From Desulfobulbaceae bacterium (GTDB lineage Bacteria; Bacteroidota; Ignavibacteria; Kapaibacteriales; UBA2268), in contig JAGXRP010000033.1 in the NCBI GenBank assembly GCA_018335795.1, forward strand, positions 69,973 to 133,972: a DNA stretch of 64,000 nt, written 5' to 3'. This document shows, piece by piece, positions 1 through 9,000 of this stretch. The number at the start of each line of letters is the position of its first letter. Positions within the stretch are counted from its first letter, which is position 1. Both the position numbers and the translations under genes were made by a program. The notes below the pieces were generated by a model. That model searched no databases. It had not been told where the DNA came from and saw nothing but the letters and a program-made list of their open reading frames with translations.

Positions 1-573
1 AGTGTAATAACCTCCATCTACGAAAAGCTGATTATCTGAGATCCGTTTTATCTTACTACCGTAGTAAAACCCTTCATTGATTTGAGTTTCACCGACATTG
101 ATTACACCTTGGCTCGTGCGGAAGTTGAATTTAATATTTTCACCGTAGAATGTATCACCCGCATCATCAAATTTAGGGTACCCTTTTAGTTTTCCGTTGC
201 TATCAATAGTCCCTTTAGCCCTGAGAAGTGATTCTTTAAATTCAAGTTCTATAACATCAGATTCCAAAATTTGGGTCTTATATTTAATCTGAGCTTCCGT
301 TTTCAATCTCATAATTTGAGATTTGACGTTGAACGAGATACTGTCTTCAGATTTGTAATATACAGTTGTATCCAAACCTGAGTTTTTAGCCTTATTCATA
401 GCTTGAGCTTTTAGAAACTCATATTGAATCGAATCCACTCTATTTTGAGGATTCATTGTATCGGCTATTGCAATTGGAATTTGATTGCTATTGATTAATA
501 AGGTATCCTGAGCATTCAGATTACCATTACAAATCAGTATCAAAATTATCATTATTGCAAATGATTTTGTCAT
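1..573 (-). CDS. lptD: LptD/OstA-like LPS assembly outer-membrane protein, N-terminal part (runs off the window)
   Basis: The reverse strand read from an ATG at 573 is open to the window edge, giving 191 visible residues. It starts MTKSFAIMIILILIC with a signal peptide ending near NLNAQ. The following region has beta-rich OstA-type wording (VKSQIMRLKTEAQIKY, LLRAKGTIDSNGKLKG, DTFYGENIKFNFRTSQG), typical of the periplasmic beta-jellyroll of LptD, which receives lipopolysaccharide from LptA and passes it to the outer-membrane barrel. The barrel would lie left of position 1. The start overlaps the stop of the upstream lipoprotein gene by four bases (ATGA at 573-570), so the two are translationally coupled. 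An LptA/OstA-only protein is the alternative because the C-terminus is not visible. Confidence 0.7.
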   Translation of the reverse strand, partial: MTKSFAIMIILILICNGNLNAQDTLLINSNQIPIAIADTMNPQNRVDSIQYEFLKAQAMNKAKNSGLDTTVYYKSEDSISFNVKSQIMRLKTEAQIKYKTQILESDVIELEFKESLLRAKGTIDSNGKLKGYPKFDDAGDTFYGENIKFNFRTSQGVINVGETQINEGFYYGSKIKRISDNQLFVDGGYYT

Positions 574-1322
574 TCAATTGTGTCCAAATCAATTACAGTC
601 ATTGAATTGCTGTAAGAGAACATTTTGGGTTTATGTCCATCAGGATTTATCGTGATTTTATCAATCTTTATATTCAAATTAGCATTTGCAGCAGTAAATG
701 ACCAATCAATAGTCTTAGCAAAACTCAAGCCTTCAATTGTTTCAAAATTGGACATATCTGCATTCATTGAAAGTATATTTCCGGCTTCCTTGCGTTGGAA
801 TTTAGCAATTCCATTATGGTTAACAAATAGGAAATCTGCAAATTCGCCTGCTGGAGCTACATATTTATATAAATTGCCCTGTTCCGATGCTTCTGAAAGT
901 GAATATTCAGACTGCGGATAGGGCAGTGAATTTCTTAGCAAAGCAATTAGCTCTTTTATTGAAAACATAATCCGAAATGCACTTTTGAAATTTTCTGGTG
1001 AAGATTTGCCTTTATAAATTCGATTTTCAAAGGAATTGAGGAATGTGAAATAATTCTCATCGGCAAATAACTTACCCAAGGATACTCCGAATGGTCCAAT
1101 TACCTCCATTTCAAGTGAATCATTGTGACCTATCACCATTTTGTAAGAAAAATTGTAGCTTTTGGATTCCATTGTGGCGTCCATCTTTCCTGAAACGACC
1201 ATAACATTCAAGTCTGCTTTCGCTAATTTTTCAAGCTCTAATACACTTCCCGAGCTTTTATCTTTCACGCTCGAACATGAAATCATAGCCATTAGAAGCA
1301 TTAAGTATATTGTCTTTTTCAT
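570..1322 (-). CDS. LolB-like lipoprotein (DUF4292-type)
   Basis: This is a 250-residue protein with a lipoprotein signal (MKKTIYLMLLMAMISCSS; lipobox Cys at residue 16). The body is beta-rich, with runs such as SLEMEVIGPFGVSLGKLFADE and a Tyr-Lys-Gly segment. That resembles the DUF4292 family of Bacteroidota, which has a LolB/LppX-like half-barrel that holds lipid. The probable role is outer-membrane lipoprotein or lipid handling. It lies directly upstream of, and overlaps, the LptD-like gene, which supports an outer-membrane assembly function. Family assignment rests on pattern recognition; the envelope localisation is firmer than the exact substrate. Confidence 0.6.
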   Translation of the reverse strand: MKKTIYLMLLMAMISCSSVKDKSSGSVLELEKLAKADLNVMVVSGKMDATMESKSYNFSYKMVIGHNDSLEMEVIGPFGVSLGKLFADENYFTFLNSFENRIYKGKSSPENFKSAFRIMFSIKELIALLRNSLPYPQSEYSLSEASEQGNLYKYVAPAGEFADFLFVNHNGIAKFQRKEAGNILSMNADMSNFETIEGLSFAKTIDWSFTAANANLNIKIDKITINPDGHKPKMFSYSNSMTVIDLDTIE

Positions 1323-1434
1323 AAAACTTAATTTCCCATTTGAACAAACATCAAAAATACTAAATATATGATAATTTATGACGTCTTTAAATTGTATTAG
1401 TTATGACTATTTCATTCAATTTATCAGGCTTCAA

Positions 1435-1872
1435 ATGCTTTATGTCACTAAAAAGATAAAATTTTCAGCTGCACACAGATTATTCAATCCGACCTTTACT
1501 GATGCTCGAAATGAAGAAATATTTGATAAATGCAACAATATCATGGGGCATGGCCATAATTACACTTTAGAGGTTACTGTTGCCGGTATTCCTGACCCAA
1601 GCACCGGCTATGTAATTGACCTCAAGAAATTGAAACAAATCCTTCAAAATGAAATTTATGAACATGTTGACCACAAACATCTAAATTATGATGTGCCATT
1701 TTTGAAAGGAATTATTCCAAGTGCTGAAAATATTACAGTTACTTTTTGGAATATTCTTTCAGAAAAAATCTCCCCCGGGAAGCTTTATAGAATTCGATTA
1801 TTCGAATCTGACAGCAGCTGGGTAGAGTATTACGGCGACCCTATTGATATACCAATTTACGAGCTAAAATAA
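1435..1872 (+). CDS. 6-pyruvoyl-tetrahydropterin synthase (PTPS-I type, QueD/COG0720 family)
   Basis: The protein has 145 residues if started at the ATG at 1435; an upstream ATG at 1378 would add 19 residues with no family counterpart. The zinc site is visible as SAAHRLF (His near residue 14) plus GHGH (near 39-41). The catalytic Cys at residue 33 sits in CNNIMGHGHNY, a Cys-x5-His-Gly-His arrangement. That spacing marks PTPS-I, which makes tetrahydrobiopterin-type pterins; QueD has Cys-x3-His-Gly-His. DHKHLN and RLFESDSSW complete the family signature. The substrate would be 7,8-dihydroneopterin triphosphate, supplied by FolE encoded eight bases downstream. Automated annotation would probably say queD. 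Confidence 0.9.
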   Translation: MLYVTKKIKFSAAHRLFNPTFTDARNEEIFDKCNNIMGHGHNYTLEVTVAGIPDPSTGYVIDLKKLKQILQNEIYEHVDHKHLNYDVPFLKGIIPSAENITVTFWNILSEKISPGKLYRIRLFESDSSWVEYYGDPIDIPIYELK

Positions 1873-1880
1873 TAACAAAA

Positions 1881-2519
1881 ATGGAAATAAACCAAATTAC
1901 TGATGCCTTTGACTCTAATGGCAATAAACCAATGTCTGAAGTTGAACTCAAACAAATGGTCAATCAGCTTGAACATAAATTTTCAGAAATATTTGACATA
2001 TTGAAAATTTCAAAAGATGACCCAAATTCCACAAATACTCCAAGAAGACTCGCCAAAATGTATGTCAACGAGTTATTCGAAGGCAGATACACAGAACCAC
2101 CGAAATTAACCGTATTCCCGAATCGAAACCATGTCAACAATCTTATTATCAGTAAAGGTATCGAAGTAATGTCGGTTTGTTCACATCATTGGCAAACCAT
2201 TTCAGGTAATTGTGCAATTGGCTATATTCCGGGAAAATTTATCATTGGGCTGTCTAAACTTACCAGAATTGTCAATTGGTTTTCGCGACGAGGTCAAATA
2301 CAGGAAGAATTAGGGGAGCAGATAGCCGATTATTTGGAGGATTTGCTCAAACCCAAAGCACTTGGAGTTGTGATTAATGCCAAGCATTATTGCATGATAG
2401 CTCGTGGAGTTAGCTCATCAGAAGAAAATTCTTATATGACAACTTCTGTAATGAGAGGCTATTTACTAGACGATTTGAATTTAAGAAATGAATTTCTTAA
2501 ACTTATTAATAATAAATAA
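1881..2519 (+). CDS. folE: GTP cyclohydrolase I
   Basis: This 212-residue protein converts GTP to 7,8-dihydroneopterin triphosphate and formate, the first step of folate and tetrahydropterin synthesis. The zinc and catalytic motif is SVCSHHW near residue 100, and the third zinc Cys lies in HYCMIARGV. IIGLSKLTRIVNWFSRR and QIQEELGEQIADYL match the conserved dimer and active-site helices. The usual CEHH motif reads CSHH here, so the Glu next to the zinc ligand is Ser. The C-terminus is normal for the family. It follows the PTPS gene with only eight bases between, implying co-transcription and a shared pterin pathway. Confidence 0.93.
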   Translation: MEINQITDAFDSNGNKPMSEVELKQMVNQLEHKFSEIFDILKISKDDPNSTNTPRRLAKMYVNELFEGRYTEPPKLTVFPNRNHVNNLIISKGIEVMSVCSHHWQTISGNCAIGYIPGKFIIGLSKLTRIVNWFSRRGQIQEELGEQIADYLEDLLKPKALGVVINAKHYCMIARGVSSSEENSYMTTSVMRGYLLDDLNLRNEFLKLINNK

Positions 2520-2598
2520 CATTACTGTAATATCTTCATATATATTATCAAGTGAACGATAATAAGTAATTGATAAATAATGTTAATATTTGCAAATT

Positions 2599-3177
2599 AT
2601 GAAAATTGCCGGAATTGACGAAGTGGGAAGAGGTCCTCTCGCAGGACCTGTTGTCGCTTCTTGTGTTATATTGCCCGATGATTATAAAAACAGCAAAATC
2701 ACAGATTCTAAGCAAATTTCTCATTTCCGTCGTGTCCAACTATCTCAAGAAATACAAGAAATTGCTGTTGATTATGCAGTAGCTGAAATGGATAATACGG
2801 TCGTAGATGAGATTAATATTCTTCAAGCCACCCACAAAGCAATGGTCATGGCAATTGAAATGCTAAAAATCAAGCCCGATTTTATTTATATTGACGGAAA
2901 TAGTATCCCCAAAAACATGAAGTACAAGGCCGAAGCAATTGTGAAAGGGGATACATTCATTTCTCAAATTTCGGCAGCCTCCATTTTGGCGAAAGTTCAT
3001 CGCGATAATTGGATGACTGATATTGCTCATGAGTTATACCCTCAATATAACTTCGCAAAGCACAAAGGATACGCAACTCGTGAACATTTTGATGCAATAA
3101 CTAAGTATGGAATTTGCCCTCTACATCGAATAACATTTCTAAAAAAATTCTACAACAAACAAATCGCTTTATTTTGA
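2599..3177 (+). CDS. rnhB: Ribonuclease HII
   Basis: This 192-residue enzyme cleaves the RNA strand of RNA-DNA hybrids and single ribonucleotides in DNA. The start is the ATG at 2599, which gives MKIAGIDEVGRGPLAGP; the in-frame TTG at 2590 would add only three residues. The N-terminal GIDEVGRG carries the catalytic Asp and Glu. Later acidic residues appear in YIDGNSIP and the family segment AASILAKVHRD, with HKGYATREH near the C-terminus. Length and order are normal for type 2 RNase H. It follows folE by about 80 bases and may have its own promoter. Confidence 0.95.
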   Translation: MKIAGIDEVGRGPLAGPVVASCVILPDDYKNSKITDSKQISHFRRVQLSQEIQEIAVDYAVAEMDNTVVDEINILQATHKAMVMAIEMLKIKPDFIYIDGNSIPKNMKYKAEAIVKGDTFISQISAASILAKVHRDNWMTDIAHELYPQYNFAKHKGYATREHFDAITKYGICPLHRITFLKKFYNKQIALF

Positions 3178-3224
3178 CTCCGAAATTACTTAATTTTACA
3201 AGAAATTTTTATGACGAGGAAAAA

Positions 3225-3752
3225 ATGTTTTTTAAAATTGTGCCTATATTACTTGTTGCATCAATTTTGTTTTCATGCTCGGAAACAAAAGAAGAAAAAA
3301 TCAAAAGCGCTGTCGGTTTAATTAACTCAAAATCTTACGAAAGTGCATTGATTAAACTTGATGAAATCATATCAAAAGATTCCAACTATGCAGAGGCATA
3401 TTTTTATAGTGGTGTTGCATCCGAGGAACTAAAAGATTATGATAAGGCAATCGAATATTATTCGAAGACAATTGCAATCAAACCTAATAGTGTCAAAGCA
3501 TTTCATAGTAGGGCAAAACTCAATTTCAAAATCGGGAATTTCAAAGAAGTGGTCAAAGATTATACAATTTTGCTATCAATCTATAATGATGATACAGATG
3601 CAATATTGGAACGCGGTCGAGCGTATTACGAAATGAATGATTTGGAATCTGCTTGTAATGATTTCCGGACTGCTTCAGAATTGGGAAATATGGAAGCAAC
3701 TCGTTTTTATGATAAGCTTTGCACAAAGCAAACCGAATCAGAGCCTTTTTGA
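3225..3752 (+). CDS. TPR-repeat lipoprotein
   Basis: The ATG at 3225 is preceded by GAGGAAAAA and opens a lipoprotein signal (MFFKIVPILLVASILFSCSE; lipobox Cys at residue 18), giving 175 residues. An upstream in-frame ATG at 3114 would overlap rnhB and put 37 residues before the signal, so it is rejected. The mature part holds about four tetratricopeptide units (for example AEAYFYSGVASEELKDYDKA and AFHSRAKLNFKIGNF), a helical scaffold for protein contacts. Location is the periplasmic face of a membrane. No enzymatic residues are seen and the partner is unknown. Confidence 0.8.
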   Translation: MFFKIVPILLVASILFSCSETKEEKIKSAVGLINSKSYESALIKLDEIISKDSNYAEAYFYSGVASEELKDYDKAIEYYSKTIAIKPNSVKAFHSRAKLNFKIGNFKEVVKDYTILLSIYNDDTDAILERGRAYYEMNDLESACNDFRTASELGNMEATRFYDKLCTKQTESEPF

Positions 3753-3802
3753 TTTAAAGTGTTAAATTTGTAAATTAATTTTGAACAAGAACTGGAAAAT
3801 TG

Positions 3803-5086
3803 ATGAATTTACTATTCAATGACATCAGAGTAATATCTCCGAGTCAGAACATTGATACTCGGCTTAATATTTTAGTAAAAGATGGATTCATAGCCGAAAT
3901 GACGACATCAGCAATCAGTGTTGATTCCCAAACAAAAATTGTTAATTCAAAGGATTTAGTGGCATCACCGGGATTATTCGATATGCATGTACATTTCAGG
4001 CAACCCGGGCAAGAACATAAGGAAACTATCGTGACCGGAACAGATTCAGCGGCGAACGGAGGTTTCACAGGCGTTGTTTGTATGCCTAATACTGAACCTG
4101 CAATTGACGATGTCACGGTTGTGGAATATATAAAAAGCAAGTCCAAAGGTTTACTAACTGATGTTTATATATCAGCAGCAATAACTAAAGAACGGAAAGG
4201 TGACCACATTACACCAATGATTGAATTGAGCGATGCAGGTGTTGTTCTTTTTACTGATGATGGTTCAGCCGTTAGTCGTGCAGATGTGATGAAACTTGCT
4301 TTCGAATATGCCGCTCCATTTGATTATTTGTTATCTCAACATTGCGAAGAGCACACAATAACGAAAAATTTCGCGATGAATGACGGTGCTTTGGCTTATA
4401 AACTTGGATTGAAAGGATACCCGAGTATAGCTGAAGAAATGATTGTAGCACGTGATTTGATGATTGCAAGCTATACTGGAAATCGCCGCTACCATCCACA
4501 ACATATAAGTACTGCGGGCACTGTACAATTAATAAGAAAAGCTAAAGCTGACGGACAGAGAGTAACATCTGAAGCCGCTCCACACCATTTTGTTCTTACA
4601 GATGATTATTTATCCACTTACGATTCAAATTATAAGATGAATCCACCATTGAGAACAAAAGCTGATGTGGATGCCATTATCGAAGGTTTGAAAGACGGTA
4701 CTATAGATTGTATAGCAACTGACCATGCACCGCACAGCTTACACGAAAAACATGTTGAATTAGAGAATTCTCCAAATGGTATAGTAGGTTTAGAAACTTC
4801 ATTGGGGCTTTCTTTGACGTATTTGTATCATACAGGACATCTTAACTTGAGCCATATAATCGAGAAAATGTCGGTTAATCCGCGAAGAATTTTGAATTTA
4901 GAACCGATTCTTTTAAGTGTTGGTAGTAGGGCAAATCTAACGATTTTCAATCCTGACATCGAATGGACAGTTAACAAGCAACTTTTTAAATCTAAGTCGC
5001 AAAATACACCATTTGATAATTTAGCTTTGAAAGGCAAACCAATATTTACTATAAACAACAATCAATGTATTGAATGTAATTTATAA
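3803..5086 (+). CDS. pyrC: Dihydroorotase (class I)
   Basis: This 427-residue amidohydrolase cyclises carbamoyl-aspartate to dihydroorotate in pyrimidine synthesis. The ATG at 3803 is preferred over the in-frame TTG at 3800. Metal ligands are visible in order: DMHVHFRQPG (HxH), VVLFTDDGSAV, SQHCEEH, SEAAPHHFVLTD and ATDHAPHS with the catalytic Asp. GVVCMPNTEP is the substrate-binding segment. Like other class I enzymes of about 425 residues it should pair with aspartate transcarbamoylase, which is not in this window. A -7-like TAAATTTG at 3763-3770 lies in the short upstream gap, so independent transcription is possible. Confidence 0.95.
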   Translation: MNLLFNDIRVISPSQNIDTRLNILVKDGFIAEMTTSAISVDSQTKIVNSKDLVASPGLFDMHVHFRQPGQEHKETIVTGTDSAANGGFTGVVCMPNTEPAIDDVTVVEYIKSKSKGLLTDVYISAAITKERKGDHITPMIELSDAGVVLFTDDGSAVSRADVMKLAFEYAAPFDYLLSQHCEEHTITKNFAMNDGALAYKLGLKGYPSIAEEMIVARDLMIASYTGNRRYHPQHISTAGTVQLIRKAKADGQRVTSEAAPHHFVLTDDYLSTYDSNYKMNPPLRTKADVDAIIEGLKDGTIDCIATDHAPHSLHEKHVELENSPNGIVGLETSLGLSLTYLYHTGHLNLSHIIEKMSVNPRRILNLEPILLSVGSRANLTIFNPDIEWTVNKQLFKSKSQNTPFDNLALKGKPIFTINNNQCIECNL

Positions 5087-5091
5087 TTCTC

Positions 5092-5268
5092 ATGCGCAAA
5101 TCTAACAAAGAGAATTCTGGCAAAAAACTTGTCAAATCAAAATCGGAAGATAAGATTTTGAAAGATATGATGAACAAAGACATGTTGAAAAGAATTCAAA
5201 ATAAGATAGATTCTAATGACAGTAACTTTCTGAGGGTTTTCAAATCAATTTTGAAAAGTCAAGATTAA
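5092..5268 (+). CDS. Small basic hypothetical protein (58 aa)
   Basis: An ATG five bases after the pyrC stop opens a 58-codon frame ending in TAA at 5266-5268. The product is Lys-rich and hydrophilic: it begins MRKSNKENSGKKLVKSKSED, continues with a predicted helix DMMNKDMLKRIQNKID and ends LRVFKSILKSQD. There is no signal peptide, membrane segment or recognised motif. The close spacing suggests it is read through from pyrC. It could be a real small protein or a chance frame; codon use looks like its neighbours, but the length is too short to be decisive. Confidence 0.45.
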   Translation: MRKSNKENSGKKLVKSKSEDKILKDMMNKDMLKRIQNKIDSNDSNFLRVFKSILKSQD

Positions 5269-5336
5269 AATTATGCAATATAATCAACATTATGTAAACT
5301 ACTGTTTTGGAATTTCCACCCTATTCTGTTTATTAT

Positions 5337-5367
5337 TTGTGTTTATAACATATTTTGAATATTTTTG
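5337..5367 (+). promoter_or_regulatory. Bacteroidota-type promoter upstream of the DUF6580 gene
   Basis: TTG at 5337-5339 is followed after 20 bases by TATTTTTG at 5360-5367, matching the Bacteroidota consensus TTG-N19±1-TAnnTTTG. The predicted start point is about 30 bases before the ATG at 5406. The surrounding gap 5269-5405 contains nothing else recognisable. Confidence 0.5.
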
Positions 5368-5405
5368 TATCTGATAGTATTACAAACTAAATTTAGTATA
5401 AAATT

Positions 5406-5987
5406 ATGACTACGCAAAATAAAATGTATTTAGCAATCGGGCTGATATTTGTAATGGCTTTGTCCAGACTTTTTCCGGTTTTCCCAAACTTTCAACCCGT
5501 AACGGCACTTGCATTATTTGCAGGGGCAATCTTTTCTTCTAACAAAAAATTAGCATTATTGATTCCATTATCTGTAATGTTATTGAGCGATGTTCTATTG
5601 CATTTTTTGAGTGAAAGCTTGTTGGGTTATTATGCCGGCTTTCATTACAGCACTATGATAGTTTACTTTTCAATCGTAGTCATTGCTTTCATTGGCATAT
5701 TTGGAATCAAAACTATAAGCTTCAAAAATGTCACTTTAACTTCTTTGGCAAGTGCTTTAATATTTTTTATACTTACAAATATAGGTTCTTGGCTTTTCGG
5801 TTTGGATATTACAAACACTCCTTATGAAAAGTCATATGCAGGATTTATTTATTGTTTTGGTCAAGCACTTCCATTTTTTAGATACACTTTGACTTCAACC
5901 CTATTGTATTCAGGAATCATGTTTGGCATTTGGATAGCTGCTGAAAAATATGTCATTTCGACAAGAGCTGAATTAGTTCAAAAGTAA
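5406..5987 (+). CDS. DUF6580-family integral membrane protein
   Basis: This is a 193-residue polytopic membrane protein with about five or six hydrophobic segments. The N-terminal part, with ALSRLFPVFPNFQPVTALAL followed by AGAIFSS and IPLSVMLLSDVLLHF, matches the conserved opening of the DUF6580 family. Members are sometimes annotated as putative transport proteins and resemble ECF-transporter substrate-binding subunits. No ATPase or transmembrane partner gene lies nearby, so the substrate is unknown. It has its own probable promoter and converges with the kgd-like gene. Confidence 0.75.
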   Translation: MTTQNKMYLAIGLIFVMALSRLFPVFPNFQPVTALALFAGAIFSSNKKLALLIPLSVMLLSDVLLHFLSESLLGYYAGFHYSTMIVYFSIVVIAFIGIFGIKTISFKNVTLTSLASALIFFILTNIGSWLFGLDITNTPYEKSYAGFIYCFGQALPFFRYTLTSTLLYSGIMFGIWIAAEKYVISTRAELVQK

Positions 5988-6018
5988 GAATAATAGAATA
6001 GATCTAAAACTCTAGCAT

Positions 6019-6038
6019 AAGAATAAAATTTTATTCTT
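6019..6038. terminator. AT-only palindrome between convergent genes
   Basis: Positions 6019-6038 form a perfect 20-base palindrome (AAGAATAAAA and its complement), followed on the plus strand by a T-rich stretch. It sits between the convergent stops at 5987 and 6077. The absence of GC pairs makes it a weak terminator candidate. Confidence 0.35.
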
Positions 6039-6076
6039 TCTTATTTTTATTTTAAACTGAGGTAGTTTTACAACCT

Positions 6077-9000
6077 CTAACTCAAAGCCGAATCAACTAT
6101 TTCATATTGCTCTGCTAAGTGTATTTGGTGGATACCTGTAGCAGTTGCAGCACTGGCTTTTCTGCCAATGTAGTTCACTTTTGTAGATGACAGCGAATCA
6201 CTTTCTATAAAAATTTGATGTAAGTAGTTCCATGCACCCATATTTTTGGGTTCCTCTTGTACCCAGCATATATTCTTAGCATTTTTGTAAGAATTAATGA
6301 TTTCGTCAAATAAATCTTGATGAAATGGATATAGTTGCTCTATCCGAACTATTGCAATATCGTTTATGTTACGTTTTCGTCTTTCAGTTTCTATGTCAAA
6401 ATAGACTTTTCCTGTACAAAGCAAAACTTTCCGGACTTGTTTTTTTTCAATCGAATTGTCATCAATTATGTGGATGAATTTGCCTTTACTTAGGTCTTCT
6501 ACAGAAGAAACCTTTAGAGGATGTCGCAGCATACCCTTTGGCGTCATCAAAATCATTGGCATTTTATATGGCATCAATGTTTGGCGACGCAAAGCGTGGA
6601 AATAGTTCGAAGGAGTTGTAAAATTGCCGACAATCAAATTATTTTCAGCACAAAGTTGAAGATACCTCTCTAATCTTGCGCTGGAATGTTCCGAGCCTTG
6701 TCCGTCATACCCATGAGGCAATAACATAACTAAATTTGAGGTTTGCCCCCATTTTACTTCACCGCAAGCCAAGTATTGGTCAACAATAGTTTGGGCATTG
6801 TTTGCAAAATCTCCAAATTGCGCTTCCCACAATGTCAATCCATCTTCTGAAATTATACTATAACCGTACTCAAATCCTAATACAGCTACTTCTGACAAAG
6901 GGCTATCGAAAATTCTTAAAACGCTTTGCTGTTTTCTTATATGATTAAGCGATATGTAGTCAATTTCGGTAATCATATCTGTCATTACTGCATGACGTTG
7001 GCTGAAAGTACCGCGTCTTGAATCTTGCCCCGAAAATCTGACTTCTTTCCCTTCGATTAGAAGTGTTCCAAATGCCAATAATTCAGCCATCGCCCAATCA
7101 ATTTGTGGCTTATCGGATTTGACCATATCAGCTCGCTTTTGCAATAAGGTTGCAAGCTTTGGATTAACTCTAAATCCCTCAGGTACATGACTCAAGGCGT
7201 TAGCTACCTCATTTATTACTTCCTCAGATACTTTACTGTCAAAATCATCGAAAATAGTTCCATTCTTATCTAATAATTGCAAAGAACTACTGAGTGCAAT
7301 GTCTTTTCTGTTGGCATAAGCGGAATCGAGTTTTTCCTTCAATTGGTCGTAATACTCATTGATTTCTTCACGTGTAATTACATTCTCATGAATAAGTTGT
7401 TGCTCATAGAGTTTAGCAGCATTCATCATAGACTTTATTTTTTTATAAAGCAATGGTTGAGTGTAGCTTGGCTCGTCGGCTTCGTTGTGCCCATATTTTC
7501 TGTAACATAATATGTCTATAATCACATCATTACGGAATTTATTTCTATATTCAAAAGCGAATTTTGCGGCAGAACTTACTGCTTCCGGGTCGTTTCCGTT
7601 GACATGAATAATAGGCGTTTGAATCATTTTTGCTATATCGGTCGCATAGATACTTGACCTTGCTGAATCTATTGTAGTTGTGAACCCTATTTGATTGTTG
7701 ATAATCACATGAATTGTACCACCGGTTTTGTAACCATCTAATTCTGACATGTTCAAAGTCTCGGCAACAATACCTTGACCTGCAAAAGCAGCGTCTCCAT
7801 GTACAAGTACAGGTAGCACTTTGGAGTATGATTTGTCCCCTATTTCATTCTCGAGAGCACGAGCCATTCCTTCTATTACCGGGTCAACTAATTCAAGATG
7901 AGAAGGATTTGGGGAAAGTATGAGTTTGATTGATTTATTATTTTCAGTCTTGTAGGTTCCTCTTGCACCCAAATGATATTTAACATCACCTGAACCTTGG
8001 TAAGATTTGGGGTCAATAACGCCTTCAAATTCATTAAATATTTTGTTATATTTTTTGCCTATATTATTTACAAGCACATTAAGTCTGCCTCTATGAGCCA
8101 TGCCCAAAACTATTGTATTTAATTCTGCTTCTGCAGCGGATTCGAAAATTTTATCAAGCATTACAACTACGGACTCTCCACCTTCGAGTGAGAATCTTTT
8201 GCTACCAACGAATTTTGTATGTAAATAATTTTCGAAAACTTCAGCATCAATCAATTTCCGCATTATACCTATTTTCTCTTCATGCGAGTATTCTATTGTA
8301 TTTCTGGTTGTTTCCAATCTACGTTTTATCCAATCTTTCTTTTCGGGACTTTGGATGTGCATAAACTCTATTCCGGTTGAGCCACAATAAGTCTCTCTCA
8401 ATATCTCAATAATATCTCGGAGAGGTATATTATTCTCGTCCCAATTGTCATCGGCATGGAAAACTCTATCAAGGTCCCAAATTGTAAAGCCATAGTATGC
8501 AGGGTCTAACTCAGGGTAATAATACGTCTGAAGTCCTAATGGGTTGACGGATGCCAACAAATGTCCACGCACTCGATAAGCATTCAACATCTGGATTACA
8601 TGAGCACCCTTTTCGACTTCGTTTTCGACGTTGAAAAAGCTGAATTTGCCGTTAGAACTGTCTTTTGCCCATTTAATTGGTTCAAATGGAATTTTCAAAC
8701 TATAGAAAATCTGGTCATAGAACTGTTCTTCACCAAGGAATAATTTGTTGATTTGAGCCAGAAACTCAGCCGATTCTGCACCTTGAATAATCCTATGGTC
8801 ATAAGTATTTGTAATATTGACAACTTTTGAAACTGCAAGTGTAGTCAACACTTCCGGTCTAACTGCTTGAAGTTCCGTGGGATAATCAATTGAACCTGTA
8901 GAGACAATGATGCCTTGGCCTTTGAATAATCTCGGATGTGAAGATGTAGTACCTATCATGCCCGGATTTGTCAAAGTAAAAGTAGTATCAACAAAATCGT

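Noticed and set aside
1378-1434. Upstream ATG extending the PTPS protein by 19 residues
   Set aside because: The extension has no family counterpart, and the ATG at 1435 gives the normal length.
1435-2519. Queuosine (preQ0) pathway pair
   Set aside because: The Cys-x5-His-Gly-His spacing is of the tetrahydropterin type, and no queC, queE or queF is present in the window.
3114-3224. Upstream start for the TPR lipoprotein
   Set aside because: It overlaps rnhB and would bury the lipoprotein signal behind 37 residues.
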